Below, in pieces: positions 61,871 to 64,000 of a DNA stretch of 64,000 bases. The notes beneath the pieces are model-generated. The model did no database searches, was not told the origin of the DNA, and was given only the letters and a program-made list of their open reading frames with translations. Numbering within the stretch: position 1 is the first letter of the stretch; every line of letters starts with the position of its first letter. The position numbers and the translations under genes are program-made. This DNA is from Thysanoteuthis rhombus. Lineage: Eukaryota; Mollusca; Cephalopoda; Oegopsida; Thysanoteuthidae. The stretch lies in assembly GCA_963457665.1 (NCBI GenBank), contig OY735227.1, forward strand, positions 52,448,344 to 52,512,343, read 5' to 3'.

Positions 61871-64000
61871 TCGATAGGTAAAAATGACATTCAAATGACC
61901 ATTTTTGACGGCTCACTTATGTATTTGCTGGAAGTTCAATTTTCAGTCAATATTGGCTATTTCCATCAAATTGGGCTGAATCGAAAAATACATCAAATCC
62001 ACCCAATCCAATGGTACTGTTGCAATCAGCACGTCAAACTACGCCAGAAAAAGCCATAAAATCAAAAGGTAAAAATGACATTCAAAAGACCATTTTTGAT
62101 GGTTCTACTGATGTGCTCGATAAAAATGCATTTTTCGTCAATATTGGCTATTTCCATCAAATTGGGCTGAATCGAAAAATACATCTAATCTACCCGATCC
62201 AATGGTACTGTTGCAATCATCAAGTCAAACTACGCCAGAAAAAGCCATAGAATTGATAGGTAAAAATGACATTCAATAGACCATTTTTGACGACTTACTG
62301 ATGTGTGTAGTAAAAATGCATTTTTCTCAATATTGGCTATTTCCATCATATTGGGCTATATCGATAAATACATCAAATCCACCCGATCCAATGGTACTGT
62401 TGCAATCTGCACGTCAAACTACACCAGGAAAAGCAATAAAATCGATAGGTAAAAATGAGATTCAAAAGACCATTTTTGACGGCTCACTTATGTATTTGCT
62501 GGAAGTGCAATTTTCAGTCAATATTGGTTATTTTCATCAAATTGGGCTGAATCGAAAAATACATCAAATCCACGCGATCCATTGGTACTGTTGCAATCAA
62601 CACGTCAAACTACGCCAGAAAAAGCCGTAAAATCGATAGGTAAAAATGATATTCAAAAGACCATTTTTGATGGCTCACTTATGTATGTGCTGGAAGTACC
62701 ATTTTCAGTCATTATTGGCTATTTCAATCAAATTAGGCTGAATCAAAAAATACATCAAATCCACCCATTCCAATGGTACTGTTGCAATCAGCACGTCAAA
62801 GTACACCAGAAAAAGCCATAAAATCGATAGGTAAAAATGACATTCAAAAGACCATTTCTGATGGCTCACTTATGTATGTGCTGGAAGTACCATTTTCAGT
62901 CAATATTGGCTATTTCCATAAAATTGGGCTGAATCGAAAAATACATCAAATCCACCTGATCCAATGGTATTGTTGCAATCAGCACGTCAAACTACGCCAG
63001 AAAAAGCCAAAAATCAATAGGTAAAAATGACATTCAAAAGACCATTTTTGATGGCTCACGCATGTCTGTGCTGGAAGTGCCATTTTTGGTCAATATTGGC
63101 TATTTTTATCAAATTGGGCTGAATTGAAAAATACATCAAATCCATCCGATCCAATGGTACCGTTGCAATCAGCACGTCAAACTACGCCAGAAAAAGCCAT
63201 AAAATCAATAGGTAAAAATGACATTCAAAAGACCATTTTTGACGTCTGACTTATGATTGTGTTTGAAGTACCATTTTCAGTCAATATTGGCTATTTCCAT
63301 CAAATTGGGCTGAATCGAAAAATACATCAAATCCACCTGATCCAATGGTACTGTTGCAATCAGCATGTCAAACTACACCAGAAAAAGCCATAAAATCGAT
63401 AGGTAAAAATGACATTCAAAAGACTATTTTTGATGGCTCACTTATGTATGTGCTGGAAGTGCCATTTTCAGTCAATATTGGCTATTTTCATCAAATTGGG
63501 CTGAATTGAAAAATATATCAAATCCACCCAATCCAATGGTACCGTTGCAATCTGCACGTCAAACTACGCCAGAAAAAGCCATAAAATCGATAGGTAAAAA
63601 TGACATTCAAAAGACCATTTTTGACAGCTTACTGATGTGTGCGATAAAAATGCATTTTCGGTCAATATTGGCTATTTTCATCAAATTGGGCTGGATGGAA
63701 AAATACATCAAATTACCCGATCCAATGGTACTGTTGCAATCAGCATGTCAAACTACGCCAGAGAAAGCCATATAATCGATAGGTAAAAATGAAATACAAA
63801 AGACCATTTTCGATGGCTCACATATGTATGTGCTTGAACTACCATTTTCAGTCAATATTGGCTATTTCCATGAAATTGGGCTGAATCGAAAAATACATCA
63901 AATCCAACCAATCCAATGGTACTGTTGCAATCAGCACGTCAAACTACGCCAGAAAAAGCCATAAAATCGATCGGTAAAAATGACATTCAAAAGACCATTT
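61871..64000 (+). repeat. Higher-order repeat C, copy 2 (continues past window edge)
   Basis: Type II-rich monomers matching C copy 1: gaagttcaattttcagtc, gtgtttgaagtacc (near 63260), aaaagactatttttgatgg, gtgcgataaaaatgc with gctattttcatc, and cacatatgtatgtgc (near 63820). The monomer around 63506-63694 matches 19207-19395 at an offset of 44.30 kb. A short irregular copy near 62100 reads ggttctactgatgtgctcg. The window ends inside a monomer. Confidence 0.8.

Larger units (their letters stand above)
1..64000 (+). repeat. Satellite DNA array, ~190-bp monomer, about 335 head-to-tail copies
   Basis: Every line of the window carries the same unit. With the monomer start set at gacattcaaaagacc, starts fall at 164, 353, 543, 733, 923, 1113, 1303 and so on to 63982, a mean spacing close to 190.3 bp. 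All copies read in the same direction and both window edges cut through monomers, so the array continues on both sides. Near-constant landmarks are ggtcaatattggctattt, caaattgggctgaat, acatcaaatccaccc, gttgcaatcagcacgtcaaa and taggtaaaaatgac. Length and organisation fit a nucleosome-scale eukaryotic satellite. No gene, RNA or mobile element interrupts it. The family is not one I recognise. A centromeric or pericentromeric location is inference only. Confidence 0.97.

Noticed and set aside
1..64000. Numerous 60-200 codon open frames on both strands as genes
   Set aside because: They are the same two or three satellite peptides over and over, in shifting frames, starting at arbitrary ATG or TTG codons inside monomers. 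Period lengths of 190-191 bp destroy the frame each unit. The longer ones need 189- or 192-bp monomers. No domain, signal or start context supports them.
1..64000. Membrane protein from the recurrent minus-strand peptide with a hydrophobic stretch (FYLSILWLFLAYF)
   Set aside because: The stretch is the reverse complement of the A-rich segment gccagaaaaagccataaaat, whose T-rich complement always encodes F, L and I. It is interrupted in every second or third monomer and has no fixed ends.
1..64000. CRISPR array
   Set aside because: Repeat and would-be spacer are both conserved. The whole ~190-bp unit repeats and there are no unique spacers or cas genes.
1..64000. CENP-B box
   Set aside because: The reverse strand of tgggctgaatcgaaa gives ttcgattcagcccaa. 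It fits the TTCG and central A of the mammalian box and the next C, about 6 of the 9 core bases, but not the final GGG. Many copies have lost the CpG. I regard it as chance.
1..64000. Transposon, retroelement or inverted-repeat insertion within the array
   Set aside because: Monomer spacing is continuous from edge to edge. The only irregular intervals are explained by partial monomers (1494, 13153) and a 17-bp deletion (2514). No foreign sequence or target duplication is seen.
1..64000. tRNA, rRNA or telomere repeats
   Set aside because: No such sequence is visible on either strand. Every stretch can be assigned to a monomer.
1..64000. Monomer as a dimer of ~95-bp halves
   Set aside because: The tract ccatttttg occurs twice, 38 bp apart, but the flanks do not align over a longer stretch. 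There is no convincing internal duplication by eye.
1..64000. Undescribed defence, biosynthetic or regulatory gene system
   Set aside because: There is no coding DNA in which such a system could reside. The interest of the window lies in repeat architecture and mutation pattern.

Overview
The whole 64 kb window is one uninterrupted tandem array of an AT-rich satellite DNA (about 39% GC, hand-counted on one consensus monomer). The unit is 189-193 bp, mostly 190 or 191 bp, and roughly 335 head-to-tail copies fill the window, all in the same orientation. I see no unique sequence, protein-coding gene, RNA gene, transposon, CRISPR array or inverted monomer. The short open frames on both strands are by-products of the repeat: 190 and 191 are not multiples of three, so every frame shifts at each monomer and soon meets a stop. 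This is eukaryotic heterochromatin-type DNA, possibly centromeric or pericentromeric, but the sequence alone does not say which. I do not recognise the satellite family and cannot name the organism. The CpG decay described below suggests a lineage with germline CpG methylation.

The monomers fall into two main length and sequence classes, told apart by a block about 30 bp wide starting near monomer position 27. Type I (190 bp) reads ctgatgtgtgcagtaaaaatgcat. Type II (191 bp) reads cttatgtatgtgctggaagtgcc. The rest of the monomer is common to both. All seven CpG sites of the consensus occur as CG, TG and CA alleles.

The classes and their private variants form higher-order repeats (HORs), which I call alpha, beta, C, D, E and F. 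Layout: 0.5-3.3 kb alpha copy 1; 3.3-5.4 kb mixed; 5.4-12.4 kb beta copy 1; 12.4-13.8 kb mixed; 13.8-18 kb alpha copy 2, with a recent internal tandem duplication; 18-22.4 kb C; 22.4-25.4 kb D, a 6-monomer duplication; 25.4-37.3 kb E, 5-, 6- and 7-monomer units ending in a 189-bp sub-block; 37.3-38.9 kb mixed; 38.9-51.2 kb F, a 5-monomer-based HOR with larger duplications; 51.2-53.5 kb mixed; 53.5-59 kb beta copy 2; 59-61.9 kb alpha copy 3; 61.9-64 kb C copy 2. The order beta-alpha-C therefore recurs about 44-48 kb apart, on either side of D-E-F.

I looked for a new gene system and found none. What is notable is how the array evolves: several levels of nested duplication, gain and loss of whole monomers, a repeated partial-monomer breakpoint, one block where the period becomes a multiple of three, and CpG-focused divergence. 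Positions and offsets were read by eye from diagnostic variants. Percent identities are not computed unless stated.
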